Shown here one piece after another: positions 19,916 through 27,920 of a stretch of 49,116 nt of DNA. The stretch comes from Mycobacterium sp. 852014-52450_SCH5900713 (GTDB lineage Bacteria > Actinomycetota > Actinomycetes > Mycobacteriales > Mycobacteriaceae). Under the pieces are notes generated by a model. It did no database searches. It had not been told where the DNA came from and was given only the letters and a program-made list of their open reading frames with translations. The position numbers and the translations under genes are program-made. The DNA is taken from positions 1 through 49,116 of the forward strand of contig NZ_LZIL01000040.1 of NCBI RefSeq assembly GCF_001667075.1, given 5' to 3'. Every line of letters starts with the position of its first letter. Within the stretch, counting starts at the first letter, position 1.

Positions 19916-21489
19916 GCGCCGACAAGCACGACGATCCGGTCGCTCGAGTCGACGCGCTGGTGGCGAGCATCGGTCCGGAGCTGAATGCGCCCGCCATCCA
20001 CCGCCGTGACGTGGTGCTGGTGACCGGGCCGTGGATGGCCGGGGTGACCGCGGTGGCCGCGGCGCTGCGCGAGCGGCTGCCGGAGCACAAGTTCGTCGAG
20101 TCGGTGGACCTGGGCCCGGGCGAGGCGCCGACGGCTGTGGTGTTCGTCGTCTCGGCCGCGGCCCACCTCACGCAGTCCGACTGTGCGCTGCTGGACGCCG
20201 CCGCCGCGCACACCGATGTGGTGGTCGGAGTGGTGTCCAAGGTCGACGTGCATCGCGCCTGGCGCGACGTGCTGGCCGCCAACCGCGAAACGTTGGCCGC
20301 GCACGCGCCGCGTTACCGCGGCGTGCCCTGGGTGGGAGCGGCCGCCTTGCCCGACCTCGGCGAGCAGGACGTCGACGATTTGGTGCAGACACTGTCGACG
20401 CGATTGGCCGACTCCGAGCTCGCGCGCCGAAACCGGCTGCGGGCGTGGGAGTTCCGGCTCAAGACCGTCGTGCAGCGGTTCGACCGCGACGCCGACGGCG
20501 CCGGGCGGCGGGCACGGGTCGACGCGTTGCGCGACGAGCGCAGCACGGCGCTGCGGCAGCGGCGCGAGGCGAAGACCGAGCGCACCATCACGTTGCGCGG
20601 TCAGATTCAGCAGGCGCGGGTGCAGCTGTCCCACTTCGCGCGCAATCGTTGCTCGTCGGTGCGCCGCGAGCTGCAGGAAGACGCCGCGGGATTGTCCCGG
20701 CGCCACATGCCCGGCTTCGAGGCGCACACGCGTGGCCGGCTGGACGAGGTGGTCGCCGAAGTGAACGAGGGCACCGCCAGCCACCTCGCTGATGTCGCGC
20801 ACGTGGTGGGGGTCGCGACGACCCTGCCGGCAGTCGAGGAGCTGCCGACGGTCGATATCCCTCCGCCCCCGCTGAAATCGCGGCGGCACGAGACCTGGCT
20901 GATGATGCTGCTGGGCGCCGGGTTCGGCCTGGGCGTGGCGCTGACCCTGAGCCGGTTGCTGAGCGGGCCGGCCGCTCGGCTCAGTCCCGCGCTGTCCGTC
21001 GTCGCGGCGGTGACGTGCGTGGCGATCGGGCTGGCGGTCACCCTCCTGGTGGTCAATATCCGTAGCCTGCTGCGCGACCGGGCGCTGCTGGACCGCTGGG
21101 CGGGCGAGGTGACCTCCTCGCTGCGATCGGTGGCGGAGGAGCTGGTGGCGACCCGCGTCCTGGTGGCCGAGTCGGTACTCAGCAAGGCGGTCCTGGCCCA
21201 GGACGAGGTGGAGAACGCCGAGGTGAGCGACCAGGTCAGCGCCATCGACCGCGAGCTGCGCGCGCATGCCATGGCCGCGTCGCGGGCCGCCGCCGCCCGG
21301 GAGCGGGAGCTGCCGACGGTGTTGGCGGCCCTGGACGTCATACGTGCGGAACTGGGTGAAGCGGGTATATCTCCAGCCGCCGATGAAGCGTCCGAGGGCA
21401 AATCGGGCGAAGAAATCGAGGCAACCGAAAAACCGGCTTCTAGGAGCGGCGATGGAGATTCTGACGGATCTTCTGAATCGTTGTTGTGA
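19912..21489 (+). CDS. Membrane-anchored GTPase-like protein with degenerate P-loop (Rv0210-like)
   Basis: A 525-residue protein. The P-loop position is GPWMAGVT (residues 39-46), where the Lys is Val but the Thr remains. The G4-like motif is VVGVVSKVDVHR (SKVD at 109-112). A long charged helical region (about 170-290, rich in Arg, Glu and Gln) is probably coiled coil. Two hydrophobic hairpin helices follow at about 325-385, then another coiled-coil stretch and an acidic Ser-rich tail. This layout resembles bacterial dynamin-like proteins, in which a membrane hairpin sits within helical stalks. ATG 19912 overlaps the stop of the upstream partner. It lies between mmpL3/trmB and pckA. Confidence 0.8.
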   Translation: MSADKHDDPVARVDALVASIGPELNAPAIHRRDVVLVTGPWMAGVTAVAAALRERLPEHKFVESVDLGPGEAPTAVVFVVSAAAHLTQSDCALLDAAAAHTDVVVGVVSKVDVHRAWRDVLAANRETLAAHAPRYRGVPWVGAAALPDLGEQDVDDLVQTLSTRLADSELARRNRLRAWEFRLKTVVQRFDRDADGAGRRARVDALRDERSTALRQRREAKTERTITLRGQIQQARVQLSHFARNRCSSVRRELQEDAAGLSRRHMPGFEAHTRGRLDEVVAEVNEGTASHLADVAHVVGVATTLPAVEELPTVDIPPPPLKSRRHETWLMMLLGAGFGLGVALTLSRLLSGPAARLSPALSVVAAVTCVAIGLAVTLLVVNIRSLLRDRALLDRWAGEVTSSLRSVAEELVATRVLVAESVLSKAVLAQDEVENAEVSDQVSAIDRELRAHAMAASRAAAARERELPTVLAALDVIRAELGEAGISPAADEASEGKSGEEIEATEKPASRSGDGDSDGSSESLL

Positions 21490-21637
21490 GAAGGCTTATA
21501 CCTGCCCGAGACTTCCCCGACAAGGTGCTCACGATAACCTGTAGTTAACGCCACCATGTCAACCGTTGTGTGGGCGACCGCATATGCGATAGGCACCAAA
21601 AGCAGCCCGAGTACGCAGAAGAATTCAGGAGACTTCG
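21490..21637 (+). promoter_or_regulatory. pckA upstream region
   Basis: The 148-base gap is relatively AT-rich. TAACCT at 21535-21540 and TAGGCA at 21590-21595 are possible -10 elements; TTGTGT at 21566-21571 is 18 bases before the latter and could be its -35. The pckA ribosome binding site AGGAGA precedes ATG 21638 by six bases. I cannot decide which promoter is used. Confidence 0.35.
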
Positions 21638-23467
21638 ATGACCTCAGCGACCATTCCCGGATTGGACACCGCACCCACGAAGCATCAGGGGCTGCTGTCG
21701 TGGGTACGGGAGGTCGCCGAGCTGACGCAGCCCGAGCGCGTGGTGTTCACCGACGGGTCCGCCGAAGAGTTCGATCGGCTCGCCGGTCAGCTGGTCGAGG
21801 CGGGCACGTTCACGAAGCTGAACGAGAAGAAGCACCCGAATTCCTACCTGGCGTTGTCCGACCCGTCCGACGTGGCACGGGTGGAGTCGCGGACCTTCAT
21901 CTGCTCCGAGCGCGAGATCGACGCCGGCCCCACCAACAACTGGATGGAACCGGCCGAGATGCGGGCCCTGATGACCGACCTGTACCGCGGCTGCATGCGC
22001 GGCCGCACCATGTACGTGGTGCCGTTCTGCATGGGCCCGCTCGGCGCGGAGGACCCCAAGCTGGGCGTGGAGATCACCGACTCCGAGTACGTCGTCGTGT
22101 CCATGCGCACGATGACCCGGATGGGCAAGGCGGCCCTGGAAAAGATCGGCGACGACGGGTTCTTCGTCAAGGCGCTGCACTCGGTGGGTGCGCCGCTGGA
22201 GCCCGGCCAGCAGGACGTGCCGTGGCCCTGCAATGACACCAAGTACATCACCCACTTCCCGGAGACCCGCGAGATCTGGAGCTACGGCTCCGGCTACGGC
22301 GGCAACGCGCTGCTGGGTAAGAAGTGCTACTCGCTGCGCATCGCGTCGGCGATGGCCCACGACGAGGGCTGGCTGGCCGAGCACATGCTGATCCTCAAGC
22401 TGATCTCCCCGGAGAACAAGGCGTACTACTTCGCCGCGGCCTTCCCGTCGGCGTGCGGCAAGACCAACCTCGCGATGCTGCAGCCCACCATCCCGGGCTG
22501 GCGCGCCGAGACCCTGGGCGACGACATCGCCTGGATGCGGTTCGGCAAGGACGGCCGGCTGTACGCGGTCAACCCCGAGTTCGGTTTCTTCGGGGTGGCG
22601 CCGGGCACCAACTGGAAGTCCAACCCCAACGCCATGCGCACCATCGCCGCGGGCAACACCGTCTTCACCAACGTCGCGCTCACCGACGACGATGAGGTGT
22701 GGTGGGAAGGCCTGGAGGGCGAGCCGGATCACCTGATCGACTGGAAGGGCAACGACTGGTACATCCGCGAGACGGAAACCAAAGCCGCCCACCCGAACTC
22801 GCGCTACTGCACGCCGATGTCGCAATGCCCCATCCTCGCGCCGGAGTGGGACGACCCGCAGGGCGTGCCGATCTCGGGCATTCTGTTCGGCGCTCGTCGC
22901 AAGACCACGGTGCCACTGGTGACGCAGGCCCGCGACTGGCAGCACGGCGTGTTCATGGGCGCCACCATGGGCAGCGAGCAGACCGCCGCCGCCGAAGGCA
23001 AGGTCGGCACGGTGCGCCGCGACCCGATGGCCATGCTGCCGTTCCTCGGCTACCACGTCGGTGACTACTTCCAGCACTGGCTCGACCTCGGCAAGAACTC
23101 CGACGAGTCCAAGATGCCGAAGGTGTTCTTCGTCAACTGGTTCCGCCGCGGCGACCAGGGCGAGTTCCTGTGGCCGGGCTTCGGCGAGAACAGCCGCGTG
23201 CTGAAGTGGATCGTCGACCGCATCGAACACCAGGCCGGCGGCCAGGACACCGCGATCGGCATCGTGCCGACCGCCGCGGACCTGGACCTGGACGGCCTCG
23301 ACGTCGAGCCCGAAGACGTCGCCAAGGCGCTCGCGGTCAACACCGACGAGTGGCGCCAGGAGCTTCCGCTGATCGAAGAGTGGTTCGAGTTTGTCGGCGA
23401 CAAGCTGCCCACCGGCGTCAAGGACGAGTTCGAGGCGCTCAAGCAGCGCCTGGCCGACGCCGACTAG
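21638..23467 (+). CDS. pckA: Phosphoenolpyruvate carboxykinase (GTP)
   Basis: A 609-residue GTP-dependent PEPCK that converts oxaloacetate and GTP to phosphoenolpyruvate, the first step of gluconeogenesis. The kinase P-loop is [15 protein letters not shown]. Other conserved parts are [19 protein letters not shown], the substrate-binding region near FCMGPLG and the omega-loop region. The length matches the family (about 606 in M. tuberculosis). ATG 21638 follows AGGAGACTTCG. In mycobacteria growing on host lipids this enzyme is essential for sugar synthesis, which fits the fatty acid and cholesterol genes around it. A small hairpin follows the stop. Confidence 0.97.
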   Translation: MTSATIPGLDTAPTKHQGLLSWVREVAELTQPERVVFTDGSAEEFDRLAGQLVEAGTFTKLNEKKHPNSYLALSDPSDVARVESRTFICSEREIDAGPTNNWMEPAEMRALMTDLYRGCMRGRTMYVVPFCMGPLGAEDPKLGVEITDSEYVVVSMRTMTRMGKAALEKIGDDGFFVKALHSVGAPLEPGQQDVPWPCNDTKYITHFPETREIWSYGSGYGGNALLGKKCYSLRIASAMAHDEGWLAEHMLILKLISPENKAYYFAAAFPSACGKTNLAMLQPTIPGWRAETLGDDIAWMRFGKDGRLYAVNPEFGFFGVAPGTNWKSNPNAMRTIAAGNTVFTNVALTDDDEVWWEGLEGEPDHLIDWKGNDWYIRETETKAAHPNSRYCTPMSQCPILAPEWDDPQGVPISGILFGARRKTTVPLVTQARDWQHGVFMGATMGSEQTAAAEGKVGTVRRDPMAMLPFLGYHVGDYFQHWLDLGKNSDESKMPKVFFVNWFRRGDQGEFLWPGFGENSRVLKWIVDRIEHQAGGQDTAIGIVPTAADLDLDGLDVEPEDVAKALAVNTDEWRQELPLIEEWFEFVGDKLPTGVKDEFEALKQRLADAD

Positions 23468-23470
23468 GCG

Positions 23471-23487
23471 CCGATCGGGTCGATCGG
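23471..23487 (+). terminator. Hairpin after pckA
   Basis: CCGATCG (23471-23477) and CGATCGG (23481-23487) form a perfect 7-base stem with a 3-base loop, four bases after the pckA stop. There is no T-run. The position suggests a stem-only terminator. Confidence 0.45.
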
Positions 23488-23503
23488 ACCGTCGGCCATG
23501 ACC

Positions 23504-23537
23504 ACTTGACACCCGTCAAGTTTTTCGGCGGTACAGT
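23504..23537 (+). promoter_or_regulatory. fadD4 leaderless promoter with palindromic operator
   Basis: ACTTGACACCCGTCAAGT at 23504-23521 is a perfect palindrome (7-base arms, 4-base spacer) in the -35 zone. TACAGT at 23532-23537 is a -10 exactly six bases before ATG 23544, so the message is leaderless. A repressor at the palindrome would cover the -35 region. The binding protein is not known. Confidence 0.65.
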
Positions 23538-23543
23538 CTGCCC

Positions 23544-25061
23544 ATGCAGATTCGCGAGCACCTCGGCGCCGGCAAGCCCGCCGTCATTCTCCACCCGTCC
23601 GGGACGGTCATCACCTTCGACGAGCTGGAGGCGCGGGCCAACCGGCTGGCGCACTTTTTCCGGCGGGCCGGCCTCGTCGAGGGCGACGCCGTCGCGATCC
23701 TGATGGAGAACAACGAACACATGCACGCGGTCATGTGGGCGGCGCGGCGCAGCGGTCTCTACTACGTCCCGATCAATACCCACCTGACCGCCGCCGAGGC
23801 CGCCTACATCGTCGACAACAGCGCCGCCAAGGCGATCATCGGCTCGGCGGCGCTGCGGAAGACGTGCGAGAACCTGGCCGAGCATTTGCCGGCCGGCCTG
23901 CCCGGGTTGCTGCTGATCGCGGATGACGATCTCGAGGGCTGGCAGCGTTACCCCGAATGCGTTGCGGGCGAGCCGGACACCCCGATCGACGACGAACGCG
24001 AAGGCGACCTGCTGCAGTATTCGTCGGGCACCACCGGCCGGCCTAAGGGCATCAAACGCGAACTGCCACACGTGCCGCCGTCCGAGGCGCCCGGCATGAT
24101 GTCGGCCCTGGTCAGCTTCTGGATGAACCCGGATTCGATCTATCTGAGCCCGGCGCCGCTCTATCACACCGCGCCGTCGGTGTGGTCGATGAGCGCGCAG
24201 GCGGGCGGGGTCACCACCGTGGTGCTGGAGAAATTCGATCCCGAAGGCTGCCTCGACGCCATTCAGCGGCACCGTGTCACGCACGGGCAGTTCGTCCCGG
24301 CGATGTTCACCCGGATGCTGAAACTGCCCGAGGCGGTGCGTAATTCGTACGACCTGTCCAGCCTGCAGCGGGTCATGCACGCGGCGGCGCCGTGCCCGGT
24401 GGAGATCAAGAAGCGGATGATGGACTGGTGGGGGCCGATCATCGACGAGTACTACGCCTCCTCCGAGGCGATCGGGTCGACGCTGATCAGCGCCGAGGAA
24501 TGGCTGGCGCATCCGGGCTCGGTCGGCAAGCCGATGGCGTGCGAGATCCACATTCTGGACGAGAACGGCAACGAGCTGCCGCCGGGCCATCCGGGCGAGA
24601 TCTACTTCGCGGGCGGCTACAGCTTCGAATATCTCAACGACGACGCGAAAACCGCTGCGTCCCGGGACAAGCGCGGGTGGACGACGGTCGGCGACATCGG
24701 TTACGTCGACGACGAGGGCTATCTCTACCTCACCGATCGGCGCCACCACATGATCATCTCGGGCGGGGTGAACATCTACCCGCAGGAAACCGAGAATCTT
24801 TTAGTCACCCACCCGAAGGTGTTGGACGCGGCGGTGTTCGGCGTTCCCGACGACGAGATGGGGCAACGGGTGTTGGCGGCCGTGCAGACCGTCGACCCGG
24901 CGGACGCCACGGACGAATTCGCCGACGAGCTGTTGGCATGGTTGCGAGATCGCCTGGCGCACTACAAGTGTCCGCGCTCGATCGCGTTCGAGGCGCAGCT
25001 GCCGCGCACCGACACCGGCAAGCTCTACAAGAACGGGCTGATCGAGAAATACTCGGTGTGA
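23544..25061 (+). CDS. fadD4: Acyl-CoA synthetase FadD4
   Basis: A 505-residue ANL-superfamily adenylating enzyme that activates a carboxylic acid with ATP and CoA. Motifs: LQYSSGTTGRPKG (ATP loop), YYASSEAIGST (A5), GWTTVGDIGYVDDEGY (A7/A8 hinge start), DRRHHMIISGGVNIYP and the C-terminal catalytic lysine in RTDTGKLYKN. The position after pckA and next to fadE3 matches Rv0214. In M. tuberculosis I recall nadR and a methyltransferase gene between pckA and fadD4; neither is present here. The start is set by the leaderless promoter. The crotonase gene follows after three bases. The chain-length range is not evident. Confidence 0.9.
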   Translation: MQIREHLGAGKPAVILHPSGTVITFDELEARANRLAHFFRRAGLVEGDAVAILMENNEHMHAVMWAARRSGLYYVPINTHLTAAEAAYIVDNSAAKAIIGSAALRKTCENLAEHLPAGLPGLLLIADDDLEGWQRYPECVAGEPDTPIDDEREGDLLQYSSGTTGRPKGIKRELPHVPPSEAPGMMSALVSFWMNPDSIYLSPAPLYHTAPSVWSMSAQAGGVTTVVLEKFDPEGCLDAIQRHRVTHGQFVPAMFTRMLKLPEAVRNSYDLSSLQRVMHAAAPCPVEIKKRMMDWWGPIIDEYYASSEAIGSTLISAEEWLAHPGSVGKPMACEIHILDENGNELPPGHPGEIYFAGGYSFEYLNDDAKTAASRDKRGWTTVGDIGYVDDEGYLYLTDRRHHMIISGGVNIYPQETENLLVTHPKVLDAAVFGVPDDEMGQRVLAAVQTVDPADATDEFADELLAWLRDRLAHYKCPRSIAFEAQLPRTDTGKLYKNGLIEKYSV

Positions 25062-25064
25062 CCC

Positions 25065-26024
25065 ATGCTCCGGGTGCTGGACCTGTCGAGCCCCCCGGAT
25101 GCCGGCCCCGAACCCGGCACCGCGGCCCCTCCGGGGGTGATCCTGGCGCATGGCGCGGCCGCCGACCTCGCCTGCCACGAATCATGGCTTCAGGCGGCGA
25201 CTTTCACGCTGACCGAAGACCGCTGCGACGATCGCCGGGTGGTCACCGTCGACTCGGTGCCCGCCGCGCTGGCCGAGCTGACCGCGCGCTGCCAGCACTG
25301 GCCGCAGGCCAGCAATGTCTGTGACGACGTGTTGCGCGGGGTCGACCCGGGTGGGCCCGCGCTGTCGGCGGTGGTTACCGAGTCGCTTGCCTATTCGACC
25401 CTGCAGGCGGGTCCCGAGTTCGCGCGCTGGCTGCACGCACGCGGTCCGGCCGAGCTGCCCGACATCGCCGAGCCGGTGCGGACCCGCCGCGACGGCGACA
25501 CGCTGCGCATCGCGTTCAACCGCCCGCAACGCCACAACGCCTTTTCCACCGACGCCCGGGCCGCGCTGCTGGAGGCGCTGACCGTCGCGCAACTCGATCC
25601 GTCGGTGACCGGGATCGTGTTGAGCGGCAACGGACCGTCGTTCTGCAGCGGTGGTGACCTCGCCGAATTCGGTACCTTCGCCGACCCGGCGAGCGCGCAC
25701 CTGGCCCGCACCCGGCACAGCCCTGCCCTGGCACTCGATGCGCTGACCGCCCGGCTCGGCCGCGCCTGCAGGGCGGAGGTGCACGGCCGCGTGCTGGGCA
25801 GCGGGCTGGAGATGGCGGCGTTCTGTGGATGGGTGACCGCGCACGAGGATTCGGTGTTCGGGCTACCCGAACTTCAGCTGGGGCTGATCCCCGGCGCCGG
25901 CGGGACGCTCAGCGTCACCCGCCGGATCGGCCGGTGGCGCACCGCCTATCTCGTGCTGTCCGGCCGCACCATCGACGCCGGCACCGCGCTGGCCTGGGGT
26001 TTGGTCGACGCTATTGACGCCTAA
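25065..26024 (+). CDS. Enoyl-CoA hydratase/isomerase family protein with N-terminal extension
   Basis: A 319-residue crotonase. The crotonase core starts near residue 140 (RIAFNRPQRHNAFS), with the oxyanion hole in SFCSGGDLAEF and AEVHGRVLGSGLEM, and FGLPELQLGLIPGAGGT holding the usual catalytic Glu region. The first 135 residues do not look like crotonase and have no recognised domain. It follows fadD4 by three bases, so the two are co-transcribed and likely act on the same CoA ester. I do not recall this gene at the M. tuberculosis locus. The C-terminal helices typical of full crotonases are short. Confidence 0.85.
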   Translation: MLRVLDLSSPPDAGPEPGTAAPPGVILAHGAAADLACHESWLQAATFTLTEDRCDDRRVVTVDSVPAALAELTARCQHWPQASNVCDDVLRGVDPGGPALSAVVTESLAYSTLQAGPEFARWLHARGPAELPDIAEPVRTRRDGDTLRIAFNRPQRHNAFSTDARAALLEALTVAQLDPSVTGIVLSGNGPSFCSGGDLAEFGTFADPASAHLARTRHSPALALDALTARLGRACRAEVHGRVLGSGLEMAAFCGWVTAHEDSVFGLPELQLGLIPGAGGTLSVTRRIGRWRTAYLVLSGRTIDAGTALAWGLVDAIDA

Positions 26025-26031
26025 AGCGTTG

Positions 26032-26478
26032 TCAGAAGCCCGAATACGTGGTGGTCGTGGTCGACGGCAGGTTCGAGACGGCGATCACGCCGATGGCGAC
26101 GTACAGGATCACCATGATCACGGCGAACACCGCACCGACCACGGCGCCGATGATGGCCCACTTCTTGGCGTTGTTGGCCGCCTCCTGCGCCTCGGCGTAC
26201 CGGCCCTGGGCCCATAGCCCGGACACCTTGGTGGAGTACACGATCGACACGATTCCGATCGGCAGGCAGCACAGCACGGTGCACAGGATGGCCCAGACGA
26301 GGTAGTTCTCCGGCTCAGGCTGGCCCTGCCAGCCCGGCTGCGGTGGCTGCCAACCCGGTTGCTGGGCCGGCCAACCCGGCTGCTGGCCCTGCCAAGGCGG
26401 CGGCTGTCCCTGCCATTCCGGCTGCTGGCCCTGCCATTCCGGGGAGCCTTCGCCGTAGGGCCCTGGGGGATAACTCAT
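26032..26478 (-). CDS. CD225/dispanin-family small membrane protein
   Basis: A 148-residue protein. The first 57 residues are proline, glutamine and tryptophan rich, with imperfect repeats of QQPGW/EWQGQ type. Then come two hydrophobic segments, about 59-84 and 105-134, separated by a short polar stretch (SGLWAQGRYAEAQEAANNAK). The first has the CCLPIGIVSIVYSTKV pattern of the CD225/dispanin family, related in fold to interferon-induced transmembrane proteins. It ends in TTTTT-YSGF. ATG 26478 has a GAAAGAAAG purine stretch upstream. Family members are probably membrane-shaping, but bacterial roles are unknown. It is convergent with the crotonase gene, seven bases apart. Confidence 0.85.
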   Translation of the reverse strand: MSYPPGPYGEGSPEWQGQQPEWQGQPPPWQGQQPGWPAQQPGWQPPQPGWQGQPEPENYLVWAILCTVLCCLPIGIVSIVYSTKVSGLWAQGRYAEAQEAANNAKKWAIIGAVVGAVFAVIMVILYVAIGVIAVSNLPSTTTTTYSGF

Positions 26479-26591
26479 GGCAGCCGACTTTCTTTCGTTG
26501 CAGTAACTTTTAATTCCGTGCAGCTTTGCTGAGAAGTCAGGCAAGAATACAGCACGCCCCGACGTCAAGCCCGCACATTCGGGCGCGGGGC
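26479..26591 (-). promoter_or_regulatory. Gap between fadE3 and the dispanin gene
   Basis: A short AT-rich gap. GCCCG (26569-26573) and CGGGC (26580-26584) form a small hairpin just past the fadE3 stop. AGAATA (26544-26549) reads TATTCT on the reverse strand and is a plausible -10 for the dispanin gene. Confidence 0.35.
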
Positions 26592-27752
26592 TCAGATGCC
26601 GCCCCGCGCCACCAACTGCCCGGCGATCACGTTGCGCTGAATCTCGTTGGTGCCCTCGCCGACGATCATCAGGGGCGCGTCGCGGAAGTAGCGTTCCACG
26701 TCGTATTCGCACGAGTAACCGTAGCCACCGTGAATCCGGACGGCGTTCAGGGCGATCTCCATTGCCACTTCGGAGGCGAACAGCTTGGCCATCCCGGCTT
26801 CCATGTCGCAGCGCTCGCCGCTGTCGTAGCGCTCGGCGGCGTAGCGGGTGAGCTGACGGGCGGCCGTCAGTTTCGTCGCCATGTCGGCCAGGTAATTGCC
26901 CACCGACTGATGCTTCCAGATGGGCCGGCCGAAGCTCTCCCGTTGCTGCGCATAGGCCAGCGCGTCCTCGAGCGCCGCGGTGCCGACACCCAGCGCCCGG
27001 GCGGCCACCTGGATGCGGCCCGTCTCGAGTCCCTTCATCATCTGCGAAAAGCCTTCGCCCATCTGGCCGCCCAGCACCGCCGACTCGGGTGCCACGAAGT
27101 TGTCGAAGGAGAGCTCGCACGACTCGACGCCCTTGTAGCCCAGCTTGGGCAGGTCCCGCGACACAGTGAGGCCGGGCCCGTGCTGGACGAGCACGATCGA
27201 GATGCCGCGGTGGCGGGGCGTGGCATTCGGATCGGTCTTGCACAGCAGCGCGATCAGTCCGGACCGCCGCGCATTGCTGATCCAGGTCTTGGAGCCGTTG
27301 ATCCGCAGGCCGCCAGGGGCGCCGTCCGCGCCGTCGAAAGGCAGGGCGGTCGTCGTCATGTTCTGCAAGTCCGACCCGCCGCCCGGTTCCGTCAACGCCA
27401 TCGTGGCCCGCAGCTCGCCGGACGCCATCGCCGGCAGGTAGGCCCGCTTTTGTTCCTCGGTCCCGAACAGGACCAGCAGCTTGGCCACCACGGTGTGCCC
27501 GCCCATCGCCCCGGCCAGGCTCATCCAGCCGCGGGCCAGCTCTTCGGTGACCCTTACGTAACAGGGCATGGACACCGGCGATCCGCCGTATTCCTCCGGA
27601 ATAGCCAGGCCGTAAATGCCGATCCGCTTCATCTGCTCGATCCACGCCTCGGGATAGGTGTTGGCGTGCTCGACCTCGCGGACGGTCGGCTTGACGTCGC
27701 GGTCGATGAACGCCCGCACCGTGGCCACCAGCATGTCCTCTTCGTCATTCAC
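26592..27752 (-). CDS. fadE3: Acyl-CoA dehydrogenase FadE3
   Basis: A 386-residue flavin acyl-CoA dehydrogenase that makes the 2,3-double bond in acyl-CoA. Family signatures are visible: ATMALTEPGGGSDLQNM (the FAD/substrate loop) and GGYGYSCEYDVERYFRDAP with GEGTNEIQRNVIAGQLV at the C-terminus. I start at GTG 27752 (VNDEEDM), with GGAGG ten bases upstream. The open frame runs 42 codons further, but that part is encoded by the 53-base intergenic repeats and is unlikely to be protein. The position matches Rv0215c. It should work with FadD4, the crotonase and the hydratase nearby. Confidence 0.9.
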   Translation of the reverse strand: MNDEEDMLVATVRAFIDRDVKPTVREVEHANTYPEAWIEQMKRIGIYGLAIPEEYGGSPVSMPCYVRVTEELARGWMSLAGAMGGHTVVAKLLVLFGTEEQKRAYLPAMASGELRATMALTEPGGGSDLQNMTTTALPFDGADGAPGGLRINGSKTWISNARRSGLIALLCKTDPNATPRHRGISIVLVQHGPGLTVSRDLPKLGYKGVESCELSFDNFVAPESAVLGGQMGEGFSQMMKGLETGRIQVAARALGVGTAALEDALAYAQQRESFGRPIWKHQSVGNYLADMATKLTAARQLTRYAAERYDSGERCDMEAGMAKLFASEVAMEIALNAVRIHGGYGYSCEYDVERYFRDAPLMIVGEGTNEIQRNVIAGQLVARGGI

Positions 27753-27776
27753 CTGCTGTCGCCCTCCAGCGTTGAT

Positions 27777-27885
27777 GGTGACGACCCGCTTCGCACGGCT
27801 TCGCCGCGCTCGCGATCGCCACGAGGTTGTTCGGTGGCGACCCGCTTCGCCCGGCTTCGCCGCGCTCGCGATCGCCACGAGGTTG
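27777..27885. repeat. Two direct copies of a 53-base GC-rich repeat
   Basis: The copies are 27777-27829 and 27833-27885, separated by TTC. They differ at only two positions. Each begins GGTGRCGACCCGCTTCGC and ends GCGATCGCCACGAGGTTG, so GGTGGCGA and TCGCCAC allow each copy to fold. I recognise the core as resembling a dispersed intergenic element common in mycobacterial genomes. It lies between the divergent starts of fadE3 and the hydratase gene. Confidence 0.85.
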
Positions 27886-27920
27886 ACCCTCTATTCCACA
27901 CCCTGCCAGCATGTGGCGTT

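Noticed and set aside
21644..23512. 622-codon frame antisense to pckA
   Set aside because: Shadow of a strongly conserved gene; repetitive His/Val/Gly/Arg composition.
27777..27885. Repeats considered as a small CRISPR-like array
   Set aside because: Only two units with a 3-base spacer and no cas genes.
26526..27920. Long upstream extension of the hydratase gene
   Set aside because: It runs antisense through fadE3 and the 53-base repeats; the real protein begins at GTG 27921.
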